Shown piece after piece: positions 25,648-33,836 of a DNA stretch of 64,000 nucleotides. The number at the start of each line of letters is the position of its first letter. Within the stretch, counting starts at the first letter, position 1. The stretch is taken from NCBI GenBank assembly GCA_025354565.1, contig JANXMQ010000014.1, forward strand, positions 1 through 64,000, in the 5' to 3' direction. The DNA comes from Akkermansiaceae bacterium. GTDB taxonomy: Bacteria; Verrucomicrobiota; Verrucomicrobiia; Verrucomicrobiales; Akkermansiaceae. The position numbers and the translations under genes are program-made. The notes under the pieces were generated by a model. The model was not told the DNA's origin. It saw only the letters and a program-made list of their open reading frames with translations, and did no database searches.

Positions 25648-26912
25648 GCCGACAACACATCGCAATCGTTGGAACCGGAATCTCAGGCTTGGCCTGTGCC
25701 TGGTTTCTGAGCAGGAAATACGATGTTACATTGTTTGAAAAGGATGATCGGATTGGTGGCCACTCACATACCGTGATGGTCGATGAGGGAGTTGAGAAAA
25801 TCCCCGTGGATACCGGATTCATGGTCTATAATGAGGTAACCTACCCCTTGCTCACACGCCTGTTTCGCGAACTCGGAGTAACAACCAAACCCACTTCCAT
25901 GTCGTTCAGTGTGCAACATGTGGGCGATGGTTTGGAGTTCAACGGCGGCAGCGTGAATCTGCTATTTGGTCAGCGCCGGAATCTGGTGAATTTCCGCTTT
26001 TGGCGGATGCTTGGCCAAATCGCCCGTTTCAACCGGGAAACTCAGGCGGAACTTGCCAATCCACAGTATGAAAACCTTTCCCTGCGCGAGTATGTGAAAG
26101 CCCGTGCTTATGGTGGTGATTTTCTCAATTGGTATCTATCACCGATGGCTGCCGCAGTTTGGTCCAGTCCGCCGGAACGGATCGAAGAATTTCCCGCCAG
26201 AACCTTGATGCGGTTTTGGCATAACCACGGGTTTCTCGGATTGGATACCCAGCATCCATGGCGCACGGTTTCGGGTGGCTCGCGCACTTATGTCAGCAAG
26301 CTAACTGAACCATTCGTGCGGAATATCGAACAGGGCTGCGGCGTGCGGAATGTTGCCAGAACTCCAGATGGCGCATTGCTCATGCTGAATGACGGAAGCT
26401 GCCGGGAATATGACAAGGTGCTGATCGCCGCCCATAGCGATCAGGCCCTATCAATGCTTGCGGACCCGACCGCTTTGGAATCCGAACTACTCGGGAAATT
26501 CAATTATCAGAAAAATGAGGTCGTACTGCATACCGACTCCAGCTTCATGCCGAAGACCCGCCGTTGCTGGGCGTCTTGGAATTATCGGATCGACGAAGCG
26601 CAACGCCACTCGACCCACTATTGGATGAACGAGTTGCAGGGAGTATCGGATCGCGAGCAATACTTTGTTTCAGTCAATCCATCATCGCAACCCGCAGACA
26701 AATCCATCAAACGTCGCATGATCTATGAACATCCGCTCTTTGATCTGGCGGCAGTGGCCGCGCAGAATGATTTGCCTCGCTTGCATGTCGCTGGAAATGA
26801 AACGGGCCGGTATTTCTGCGGAGCGTGGCAGCGTTATGGTTTTCATGAAGACGGCCTGTGGTCAGCGGTAAATGTTTGTAATGAAATACTAGGAAGTGAT
26901 CCATGGTCATGA
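25644..26912 (+). CDS. FAD-dependent amine-oxidase-type oxidoreductase
   Basis: 422 aa. Rossmann dinucleotide motif IAIVGTGISGLACAWFLSRKYDVTLFEK (about residues 6-33) followed by the RIGGHSHTV flavin contact, and C-terminal HVAGNETGRYFCGAWQRYGFHEDGLWSA, a typical FAD end motif. This family sits next to DUF1365 and CFA synthase in many Proteobacteria. A related flavoprotein is involved in furan fatty acid formation in Rhodobacter, as I recall. Here it probably oxidises a membrane acyl chain. It overlaps both neighbours by a few bases. Confidence 0.88.
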   Translation: MSRQHIAIVGTGISGLACAWFLSRKYDVTLFEKDDRIGGHSHTVMVDEGVEKIPVDTGFMVYNEVTYPLLTRLFRELGVTTKPTSMSFSVQHVGDGLEFNGGSVNLLFGQRRNLVNFRFWRMLGQIARFNRETQAELANPQYENLSLREYVKARAYGGDFLNWYLSPMAAAVWSSPPERIEEFPARTLMRFWHNHGFLGLDTQHPWRTVSGGSRTYVSKLTEPFVRNIEQGCGVRNVARTPDGALLMLNDGSCREYDKVLIAAHSDQALSMLADPTALESELLGKFNYQKNEVVLHTDSSFMPKTRRCWASWNYRIDEAQRHSTHYWMNELQGVSDREQYFVSVNPSSQPADKSIKRRMIYEHPLFDLAAVAAQNDLPRLHVAGNETGRYFCGAWQRYGFHEDGLWSAVNVCNEILGSDPWS

Positions 26913-27703
26913 ACTCGCTCTATGAATGCTCGGTCGCCCATTGCCGATTGAAACCCAAGCGTCACGCGTTCAACTATCGGGTTTTCATGTTTTGTGTCGA
27001 TCTCGATGAATTGCCGGATCTGGATCGCCGGATTTGCGGTTTCAGCCACAACCGGGTTAACTTGTTTTCGATCGATGATCGCGATCATGTCGCTTTGGGG
27101 CATCCCGGAGGAATCCGTGGCAATCTGCTGGCTTGGCTCGCGGAGCAGGGAATGGCTTGTCCCAACGATGCACGGGTAAGGTTGGTCACATTTCCCAAAG
27201 TCCTGGGTTATGGCTTCAATCCGGTATCGTTTTACTACATCGAGTCGAACTCCGGCGATCCACTTGCCGCTGTGGCGGAAGTGGTGAATACCTACCGGGA
27301 AATGAAACTTTTCGCTTTGACCTATATGGGTGACGATGGGTTATGGCATCGGCGGGTGGCGAAGAATTTTTATGTCTCGCCATTTTCCGATCCTGGCTTG
27401 GAGTTCGATTTCAAACTCGGCCTTCCAGATGAAAACTGGCGGGTGAACATTGATGATTATGCGCATGACGAGCGAGTCCTGTTGAGTGCCGTGCGTGGCG
27501 AGCGGCGCGATCTGACATCGGCTAGGTTATTTGTATATGCCTTCAAATATCCGCTGCTATCGCTCAAAATCATTGGCCTGATCCACTGGCACGCGTTACT
27601 CTTGTGGCTGCGTCGAGTGCCATACTTCCGTAAATCTTCAAGACCGGAAGCGCAGCTTGATGTGATGCGTCCCCATTCCACTCCCAAGAAAAATATATCA
27701 TGA
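26903..27703 (+). CDS. DUF1365 family protein
   Basis: 266 aa. Family features: LYECSVAHCRLKPKRHAFNYRVFMF at the start, LGYGFNPVSFYYIE, VAEVVNTYREM and HRRVAKNFYVSPF. The start at 26903 is chosen for the AGGA about 7 nt upstream and overlaps the FAD gene by 10 nt. Biochemical function is not established. DUF1365 travels almost always with CFA-synthase-like methyltransferases and the FAD oxidoreductase, which suggests a lipid-modifying or scaffold role. Confidence 0.92.
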   Translation: MVMNSLYECSVAHCRLKPKRHAFNYRVFMFCVDLDELPDLDRRICGFSHNRVNLFSIDDRDHVALGHPGGIRGNLLAWLAEQGMACPNDARVRLVTFPKVLGYGFNPVSFYYIESNSGDPLAAVAEVVNTYREMKLFALTYMGDDGLWHRRVAKNFYVSPFSDPGLEFDFKLGLPDENWRVNIDDYAHDERVLLSAVRGERRDLTSARLFVYAFKYPLLSLKIIGLIHWHALLLWLRRVPYFRKSSRPEAQLDVMRPHSTPKKNIS

Positions 27704-29001
27704 ACACTTCGATGCAACTCAATGACGAGCGGGTGCCGCTGGTGACAACTTGCCATGCGACCGAAGGCTTTGCCGAGCGAATGGTGATCCGCTTGCTCGA
27801 GAAAATGCCAAAAGGCGGGATGCGGATGGAATATGCGGATGGCCGGGTTCGGCACTTTGGCGAACCCGGAGCAAGCGTCACCGCGCGGGTGATTCTGCGG
27901 GATGACGCCGGCTTTTTCAAACGCTGTGCCTATTATGGTAATATCGGCATGGGCGAGGCTTATACCGATGGCTTATGGAATACCAATGACATCGCAGCGG
28001 TCATTTCATGGTTTATTGATAACATGAACGCACTTCAGGGATCAGATACCTCCTCGGGTGATCTGCCGGGCGTGAACCTGTTGAAACTCGTCAACTGGTT
28101 CCGTCACCTGCGTCGTGAAAATACTGTGGATATAAGCCGCCGGAACATCGCTGAACATTATGATCTAGGTAATGAATTTTACAGTCTTTGGTTGGACCCC
28201 AGCATGACATACTCCAGCGCAAGGTTTGAAAATTCAGACGAATCTCTTGAAACCGCCCAGCAAGGAAAATACGCGGCCATGTGCCGCAAACTGAAACTTA
28301 AAGCTTCCGATCAGGTGTTGGAAATCGGATGCGGCTGGGGAGGTTTCGCGATCCATGCGGCAAAAAATTATGGCTGCCGGGTGACTGGAGTGACGATTTC
28401 CGAGGCTCAAGCGGCGTACGTGCGGAAACGCATTGCCGATGAAGGTCTGACAGAGTTGATCGAGATCCGCATCCAGGACTACCGCCATATCTCCGGCAGT
28501 TTTGATAAAATTGTTTCGATAGAGATGCTGGAAGCGGTGGGCGACAAGTATCATAAATCGTTTTTTGCGAAATGCGCGGAAGTACTATCACCTGAAGGCT
28601 TGCTCGGGGTCCAAATGATCACCGTGCCGGATTGCCGTTACCGCAGTTTGAAGCAGGGTGTGGATTGGATTCAGCGGCATATATTTCCCGGTTCGCTATT
28701 GCTCAGTGTGGGCAGGATCAACGAGGTGTTGTTAAAGACGGGCAATCTATTCATGCACGATCTGGAGGATATGGGCGCGGACTACGCGCGAACGCTTTCA
28801 ATCTGGAATGACAATTTCAACGCAGCCCGCAACCAAGTCATGGCATTGGGCTTTGACGAATCATTTATTCGGACTTGGAATTACTATCTAAAATACTGTG
28901 AGGCTGGATTCGCATCCCGAAACATTTCTGTAGTCCAAGTAGTTTATACCCGGCCTAACAATCCTGTCCTGCATCATCGTCACGAGGAGGGCAGGGGGTG
29001 A
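27700..29001 (+). CDS. cyclopropane-fatty-acyl-phospholipid synthase family methyltransferase
   Basis: 433 aa. The N-terminal domain (about 1-130) binds lipid in this family (GNIGMGEAYTDGLWNTNDIAAVISWF). The SAM domain follows: RRNIAEHYDLGNEFYSLWLDPSMTYS, VLEIGCGWGGFAIHAA (about residues 206-221), VSIEMLEAVG and the C-terminal RTWNYYLKYCEAGFASRNISVVQVV. It adds a methylene or methyl group to a double bond of membrane phospholipid acyl chains. Start and stop both overlap neighbouring genes (ATGA type). Whether the product is a cyclopropane, a methyl branch or a furan precursor is open. Confidence 0.93.
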   Translation: MNTSMQLNDERVPLVTTCHATEGFAERMVIRLLEKMPKGGMRMEYADGRVRHFGEPGASVTARVILRDDAGFFKRCAYYGNIGMGEAYTDGLWNTNDIAAVISWFIDNMNALQGSDTSSGDLPGVNLLKLVNWFRHLRRENTVDISRRNIAEHYDLGNEFYSLWLDPSMTYSSARFENSDESLETAQQGKYAAMCRKLKLKASDQVLEIGCGWGGFAIHAAKNYGCRVTGVTISEAQAAYVRKRIADEGLTELIEIRIQDYRHISGSFDKIVSIEMLEAVGDKYHKSFFAKCAEVLSPEGLLGVQMITVPDCRYRSLKQGVDWIQRHIFPGSLLLSVGRINEVLLKTGNLFMHDLEDMGADYARTLSIWNDNFNAARNQVMALGFDESFIRTWNYYLKYCEAGFASRNISVVQVVYTRPNNPVLHHRHEEGRG

Positions 29002-29519
29002 TGCAGGATGCCGGAGAAACCGCAGAGCCGGTTAATGAAAGCTGGTGGCGGCGATGGTTAGTGAACCCGGTAGTGGCCCAGTTGACGGGTGGAACCTCAC
29101 CGTCGCGGATAGCTTGGACCATCGCGCTCGGGATGGTATTGGGTGTATTTCCGATCATGGGTACAACGACATTTCTTTGTTTCGTCGTGGGCTGGATGTT
29201 CGGCTTGAATCAACCGATTTTGCACGCATTCAAGGCGATGGTTTATCCGCTGCATTTGGCGTTGATTCTGGTATTCATTCGTTTGGGCGAGCGTATCTAT
29301 GGCGTGCCGTTGATTTCGCTAACCATCCCGGAGCTTGTGGAAAAATTCAAAGCCGACCCAGTGCTATTTTTCAGTGATTTCGGGATGGCGGCTTGGCATG
29401 GCGTGAGTGCTTGGTTGTTGATCGCGCCGGTTGCGGTGCTCCTGCTAAAAATGGCGATCATGCCATTGCTGCTGCGTCTTGCGGCTTCTTTATCCAAGTT
29501 GAAGGAGGTCGGGGCATGA
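28998..29519 (+). CDS. DUF2062 membrane protein
   Basis: 173 aa. The DUF2062 hallmark GGTSPSRIAWTIALGMVLGVFPIMGTTTFLCF is followed by hydrophobic segments (QPILHAFKAMVYPLHLALILVF; WLLIAPVAVLLLKMAIMPLLL). DUF2062 proteins are membrane proteins of unknown function, sometimes fused to glycosyltransferases. An embedded, translationally coupled position in a CFA operon is not something I recall from the Proteobacterial versions. Overlaps both neighbours. Confidence 0.88.
   Translation: MMQDAGETAEPVNESWWRRWLVNPVVAQLTGGTSPSRIAWTIALGMVLGVFPIMGTTTFLCFVVGWMFGLNQPILHAFKAMVYPLHLALILVFIRLGERIYGVPLISLTIPELVEKFKADPVLFFSDFGMAAWHGVSAWLLIAPVAVLLLKMAIMPLLLRLAASLSKLKEVGA
29502..29508 (+). promoter_or_regulatory. 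strong Shine-Dalgarno site fixing the DUF1295 start
   Basis: AAGGAGG lies 7 nt before the ATG at 29516, inside the end of the DUF2062 gene. It selects 29516 over the upstream in-frame starts. Confidence 0.85.
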
Positions 29520-30310
29520 ATCTCTGGCTCGTTTTTGCGTTGGGTATCGGCCTGATGGCTGTCGTCTTTTTTCTCGCATGGTGGTGGGCGGTGAGAATAA
29601 ATAACTATTCATTAGTGGATGCGGTATGGGCATTTGGCATCGGCTTAACTGGGGGCAGTTGGTTATTTTTAGGTGGAAATGGCAGTTTGAAGCACTGGGG
29701 GGCCGCTGCTTTACTTGGAACATGGAGCTTGCGGCTTACTTGGCACTTGCATCGGCGGATACGGCGGGCGCATCCCGAGGAAGATGCTAGATATGTCAAG
29801 CTCCGCGAGGTTTGGGTGGGCAGGGAGAAATCAGCGTTTTTTGGTTTTTTTCAAGCGCAGGCTGTCTCTGTCGTCTTGCTGTCATTGCCGTTCTTATTCA
29901 TCGCTGGAGACCCAGACGTTCGCTTGTCGTTTTGGGAATTCATTGGCGTGATCGTCTCCCTCACCGGAATCCTAGGTGAGGGCTTGGCAGATTCGCAAAT
30001 GTCTCGCTTCAAGTCGGGAAATCGCGATTCAAAAGCAGTTTGCCAAATTGGATTATGGCATTACTCGAGGCATCCCAATTACTTTTTTGAAGCAGTTATC
30101 TGGATTGGCTTTTACCTTTATGCCTGTGGTTCGGAGTGGGGCTGGGCGACCATACATGCACCAGCCATCATTGTGTTCCTGCTGTTGCGGGTCACGGGTA
30201 TTCCACCCACAGAAGCTGCGGCATTGCGCCGCAAGGGCGAGGCATACCGGATTTATCAACAAACAACCAGTCCATTTATTCCCTGGCCACCTAAGCCATT
30301 CAATCCATAA
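29516..30310 (+). CDS. DUF1295 (steroid 5-alpha-reductase-like) membrane protein
   Basis: 264 aa with six or seven hydrophobic segments and the conserved C-terminal block LWHYSRHPNYFFEAVIWIGFYLYA, ending KGEAYRIYQQTTSPFIPWPPK. This C-terminal NADPH-binding region is shared with isoprenylcysteine methyltransferases and 5-alpha reductases. DUF1295 genes regularly occur with CFA synthase, DUF1365 and FAD oxidoreductase genes. It probably reduces or modifies an unsaturated lipid intermediate. Overlaps the DUF2062 stop by 4 nt. Confidence 0.9.
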   Translation: MNLWLVFALGIGLMAVVFFLAWWWAVRINNYSLVDAVWAFGIGLTGGSWLFLGGNGSLKHWGAAALLGTWSLRLTWHLHRRIRRAHPEEDARYVKLREVWVGREKSAFFGFFQAQAVSVVLLSLPFLFIAGDPDVRLSFWEFIGVIVSLTGILGEGLADSQMSRFKSGNRDSKAVCQIGLWHYSRHPNYFFEAVIWIGFYLYACGSEWGWATIHAPAIIVFLLLRVTGIPPTEAAALRRKGEAYRIYQQTTSPFIPWPPKPFNP

Positions 30311-30321
30311 TCCACCCAATC

Positions 30322-31362
30322 ATGATCCATACCAACGACTTACTCGCTAAGGGCATCATTCCGGATGCCTTGATCCGCATGGGAATCCGTCATCGTCTGG
30401 CGGGTACATTAGCTGAGTTTGAAAAACTGAACTGTGAACAGCGGCAGCGAAAATTGATGAAGCACGTCCGCGAACTGCGGGCCAGCCCGGTTGCGATCGC
30501 GACTGACGCGGCGAATGAGCAGCATTATGAGCTGCCAACGCGTTTTTTTGAGAGAGTTCTGGGTAAGCATTTGAAATACAGCTCGGGTTATTGGGATGAA
30601 GGAGTAACTGATATCGATGATTCCGAGGCACGGATGCTTGGAATCACCTGCGTAAGGGCGGGATTAGAAGACGGCCAGCAGATTCTTGAGTTAGGTTGCG
30701 GCTGGGGTTCGCTGACGCTCTGGATGGCGGCCCATTATCCCAATTCGCAAATCACGGCGGTCTCAAATTCAAGAACCCAGAAGATCCATATCGAGAAACA
30801 ACTATCGGCCCGCGGCCTCGCCAATGTCGAGGTGCGGACGGTGAACATGATCGGATATGAAGGTGAGGGCGATGCGCTGTTCGACCGCGTGGTCTCGGTG
30901 GAAATGTTTGAACACATGAAAAACTACGAGCTGCTTATGCAGCGGATTTCGCATTGGCTGAAGCCCGGCGGCGCATTGTTCGTCCATATTTTCACCCATC
31001 GCGAGTATGCTTATCACTATGAGGCCGAGGGCGAGGATGATTGGATGGCGCGTTACTTTTTCACGGGTGGCCAGATGCCATCGGATGATTTATTACTTTA
31101 TTTTCAGAATGACCTCAGAATTGAAGGCCATTGGCAGGTGAGTGGCAGTCATTACCAAAAGACCTCCGAAGCGTGGTTGTCCCGGATGGATGAGGCTCGC
31201 GATGAACTTTTTCCACTGATTGGTGAAACTTATGGTACCGATCAACAAACTCGCTGGTGGGTATATTGGCGGGTCTTTTTCATGGCCTGTGCGGAGTTAT
31301 GGGGATACCGCAATGGTGAGGAATGGGTGGTTTCCCATTACCGGTTTCGCAAGCCTGAGTGA
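30322..31362 (+). CDS. second CFA-synthase-like SAM methyltransferase
   Basis: 346 aa. SAM motif LELGCGWGSLTLWMAAHYPNSQITAVSNS (about residues 122-150) preceded by QHYELPTRFFERVLGKHLKYSSGYW, then VSVEMFEHMKNYE and LFVHIFTHREYAYHY. It differs from the 27700 enzyme, lacking most of the N-terminal lipid-binding domain. It resembles the soluble small-molecule branch of the family (coclaurine N-methyltransferase-like). Last gene of the operon; its stop lies only 6 bp from the convergent rpoN stop. Confidence 0.88.
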   Translation: MIHTNDLLAKGIIPDALIRMGIRHRLAGTLAEFEKLNCEQRQRKLMKHVRELRASPVAIATDAANEQHYELPTRFFERVLGKHLKYSSGYWDEGVTDIDDSEARMLGITCVRAGLEDGQQILELGCGWGSLTLWMAAHYPNSQITAVSNSRTQKIHIEKQLSARGLANVEVRTVNMIGYEGEGDALFDRVVSVEMFEHMKNYELLMQRISHWLKPGGALFVHIFTHREYAYHYEAEGEDDWMARYFFTGGQMPSDDLLLYFQNDLRIEGHWQVSGSHYQKTSEAWLSRMDEARDELFPLIGETYGTDQQTRWWVYWRVFFMACAELWGYRNGEEWVVSHYRFRKPE

Positions 31363-31368
31363 TACACG

Positions 31369-32763
31369 CTAGAACGTCTTCCGCAAATGTGAGGGCAGGA
31401 TGTTCAATTGTTCGCGGTATTTCGCGACCGTGCGGCGGGCCACGGTGATGCCTTGCTTGTCGAGGGCTTTCATTAGGACCTCGTCTGACAGCGGTTTGGC
31501 GGGATTTTCTGCGGCGACAAGCTGTTGGAGCGCTTCCCGGACTCCGGCGTTGGAAACCTCGGTGCCGTCGCTGGTCTGATAGCCGGTGGCGAAAAACGCT
31601 CGCATTTCCATTAGGCCATGCGGTGTTAGGACATATTTCGAGGCAACGGCGCGTGAGATGGTGGTGGCGTGAAGACTCAGTTCGTCTGCGATGTCGTTCA
31701 TGGTAAGCGGACGCAGGTGGCGGGGGCCTTTGGTAAGGAACAGCGGTTGATGCTCGATGAGCTTGTGGGCAATGGCGAGGATGGTTTCCTGACGAAGGGA
31801 GATCGCGTGGATGAGACTGCGTCCGTCGCGGATTTGATCGCGGAGAAATTGGCGGGCCTTCGCGTCCGTGCCATTTTTGCCGATCATGTCTTTATAGAAA
31901 TCGTTAATTCGTAAATTGGGCAGGTGTTCGCCGGTTAAGCGGGCATACCATCGGCCGTCGTCGTCGCGTTCGATGACAACATCGGGAAGTATGTAGGGAT
32001 TGCCGGTCGGATCGTATTCGCCGCCTGGGTTAGGTGTTAGGCGACCAATCCGTGAGGCTGCTTCTGCGACACGCTCAACGGTGGTGCCTAGGGCGCGGGC
32101 GATCTGTGGGTGCCGCTTGCGGGCTAGGTCTTCGAGGTGGTCACGAACGATCTTGTATTCGATGGTGTCCTTGCCGCTGCTGCGTTCTAGCTGGAGCAGC
32201 AACGATTCGGGAATCCCTGATGCACCGATGCCAGCGGGGTCGAAGGACTGGACGAGTTTCAGTGCCTCTTTGAGATGTTTGGGGCGCAGGCCTAGACGCA
32301 TTCCGAGCGAGTCGAGTGGCAGATCAAGAAATCCGCGTTCATCAAGATTGCCTAAAATCGCTTGGGCGGCTTCGCGGATTTCAGGCTCGACCATCGACTG
32401 GTCAAGCTGATGTTGGATGTGCTGTTGGAGTGTTTCGGGCGCGACGATAGAGTCGTAAATGCGTTGGCGGCGCTCCTCATCTTCGCTGGTCCAGGGCGAG
32501 CTTTTACCCTCAATGATTGTCCGGTCACGCCAATCGTCGTCGGTTTGATTTAAGTATTCCAGCGAGTCTTCGGGATCGGGATCTACATCGTCGAGGGAAA
32601 TGTTTTCAGTAAGATCTTCGAGCACCGGATTGGTTTCGAGCGCTTGCTGGACGAGCTGAGTAAGCTCAAGTGTGCTGGCTTGAAGAATCTCCAAACTCTT
32701 GCGCATTTGGGGCGCTAGAGTCTGCTGCTGGGACAGCGATTGATGGAGGGATACATTAGCCAT
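31369..32763 (-). CDS. rpoN: RNA polymerase sigma-54 factor
   Basis: 464 aa from the ATG at 32763; an upstream TTG at 32772 lies inside a hairpin and is rejected. The N-terminal glutamine-rich activator region (LHQSLSQQQTLAPQMRKSLEILQ) is followed by an acidic linker, the core-binding domain (about 120-300) and the DNA-binding part with HATTISRAVASKYVLTPHG (helix-turn-helix). The RpoN box ARRTVAKYREQLNI is near the C-terminus. It recognises -24/-12 promoters and needs an AAA+ activator, none of which is in this window. A consensus -24/-12 element lies upstream, suggesting autoregulation. Confidence 0.96.
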   Translation of the reverse strand: MANVSLHQSLSQQQTLAPQMRKSLEILQASTLELTQLVQQALETNPVLEDLTENISLDDVDPDPEDSLEYLNQTDDDWRDRTIIEGKSSPWTSEDEERRQRIYDSIVAPETLQQHIQHQLDQSMVEPEIREAAQAILGNLDERGFLDLPLDSLGMRLGLRPKHLKEALKLVQSFDPAGIGASGIPESLLLQLERSSGKDTIEYKIVRDHLEDLARKRHPQIARALGTTVERVAEAASRIGRLTPNPGGEYDPTGNPYILPDVVIERDDDGRWYARLTGEHLPNLRINDFYKDMIGKNGTDAKARQFLRDQIRDGRSLIHAISLRQETILAIAHKLIEHQPLFLTKGPRHLRPLTMNDIADELSLHATTISRAVASKYVLTPHGLMEMRAFFATGYQTSDGTEVSNAGVREALQQLVAAENPAKPLSDEVLMKALDKQGITVARRTVAKYREQLNILPSHLRKTF

Positions 32764-32764
32764 T

Positions 32765-32785
32765 ATCGGCAATCTCGTTGCCGAT
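32765..32785 (-). promoter_or_regulatory. hairpin abutting the rpoN start codon
   Basis: ATCGGCAA-N5-TTGCCGAT, a perfect 8-bp inverted repeat ending 2 nt before the ATG at 32763. It occupies the place of the ribosome binding site, where no AGGAGG-like sequence is seen, so it could limit rpoN translation. Confidence 0.6.
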
Positions 32786-32817
32786 GCGATGCTAGAGCTT
32801 CCAGTTCATGAGGTGAA

Positions 32818-32832
32818 GCAAAATTTGTGCCA
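32818..32832 (-). promoter_or_regulatory. consensus sigma-54 promoter before rpoN
   Basis: Minus strand 32832 to 32818 reads TGGCAC-AAATT-TTGC. It matches the -24/-12 consensus TGGCAC-N5-TTGC at every fixed position, with GG and GC separated by exactly 10 nt. The predicted start of transcription is near 32806, about 40 nt before the rpoN ATG. Confidence 0.85.
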
Positions 32833-32865
32833 TTTTAAAAACATTGTCACTTGAATTTGGCGAAA

Positions 32866-32985
32866 TGCAGTTCAGGCAAGACAAATGGCGTCATGAAACA
32901 TACGATTTTAGTGCCGTGCATTAGCGAGACGCCTCCGTAACGGTCTGGCGCGAGACGCGCCAACCACTTGTTTGCCTGAACTCTG
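32866..32985. repeat. 120-bp element with inverted ends between rpoN and lexA
   Basis: The ends carry GTTCAGGCA (32870-32878) and TGCCTGAAC (32973-32981) within longer imperfect arms (GCAG..TTCAGGCAA against TTGCCTGAA..CTGC). Inside, GGCGCG-AGA-CGCGCC (32947-32961) forms a perfect hairpin. A second pair, TGCCTGAAC at 33044-33052 and GTTCAGGCA at 33071-33079, overlaps the lexA stop. Could be a REP/MITE-like element or a folded leader RNA. Confidence 0.55.
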
Positions 32986-33072
32986 CTTCCATTCTTCATG
33001 CGCGGCAGTGTGTTTGTGGGCAACGATCCGATTGTGCGGTGCATGCCTGAACCGGAAAACGGCCTTGAGAGT

Positions 33073-33687
33073 TCAGGCAGCTTGGCGCAACAACGCGATG
33101 AGCACGCCTTGGATGATGAGTTCCTGGGCTGGGATCAAATCCGGGAAATCTGAGTTTTCCGCTCGGAGGAAGGGTTTGCCCTTTTCCACAAGGTAGCGTT
33201 TCAAGGTAGTTTCCCCATCGATGAGTGCGGCCACGATGTCGCCTTTGCGGGGTTCACGGAATTCGAGAATCACCGTATCGCCGCTGCAAATGTGGGCATC
33301 GATCATGGAATCGCCACGGACCTTGAGAGCGAAGGTACGGGCGTGGCGGGGGATACCGAGTGCGCTGATGTCGATGGAAATGCAGCCCTCGCGTTCCTGT
33401 TCCACATTCTGGGTCATTCCGGCGGCGATGTTGCCATATACGGGGATGTCGATGATTTCGCCCCGGTCGAGTTCATCCGGGAAAATGACAGCCCGCGCCT
33501 TTCCCGGGAGGCGCTGGATCACGCCCTTGCGTTCGAGGGCTCGTAAATGGCTGATTGCGGCGGTCTGGCTGGCAAACCCGAAGGCGTGTTGGATTTCACG
33601 AGTCGAGGGCATGATGCCCGTCTGGCGTTGGGATTTGCGGAGGTAGTCTAAAATTTCCTGTTGGCGGTGAGTGAGTTCTAAGTGCAT
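33073..33687 (-). CDS. lexA: LexA repressor of the SOS response
   Basis: 204 aa from the ATG at 33687. An upstream TTG (33756) would put the operator inside the gene and is rejected. The N-terminal winged helix is LTHRQQEILDYLRKSQRQTGIMPSTREI. The autocleavage site is Ala-Gly in GNIAAGM. The catalytic Ser is in RGDSMIDAH and the Lys in ETTLKRYL, so RecA-stimulated self-cleavage should work. A perfect TGTTC-N4-GAACA operator lies 15 bp before the start, indicating autorepression. Confidence 0.97.
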   Translation of the reverse strand: MHLELTHRQQEILDYLRKSQRQTGIMPSTREIQHAFGFASQTAAISHLRALERKGVIQRLPGKARAVIFPDELDRGEIIDIPVYGNIAAGMTQNVEQEREGCISIDISALGIPRHARTFALKVRGDSMIDAHICSGDTVILEFREPRKGDIVAALIDGETTLKRYLVEKGKPFLRAENSDFPDLIPAQELIIQGVLIALLRQAA

Positions 33688-33701
33688 CGTTTTATGAACA
33701 G

Positions 33702-33715
33702 TGTTCCTTAGAACA
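33702..33715. promoter_or_regulatory. SOS box (LexA operator)
   Basis: TGTTC-CTTA-GAACA, perfect dyad, 15 bp upstream of the lexA ATG. It fits the TGTTC-N4-GAACA motif I recall as described for Verrucomicrobia, and differs from the E. coli and B. subtilis types. Confidence 0.88.
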
Positions 33716-33836
33716 AACTCTAGACTTGCAGGCGGTGCAAGCAAAAATTTTCCCAAAAGTGAACATCAGCGGAAAGCGGCTAAATGCTAGGTCCGGCATT
33801 GCGGTGCTGGCAATTTCTCAAGCAGGCGTTTAGGCA

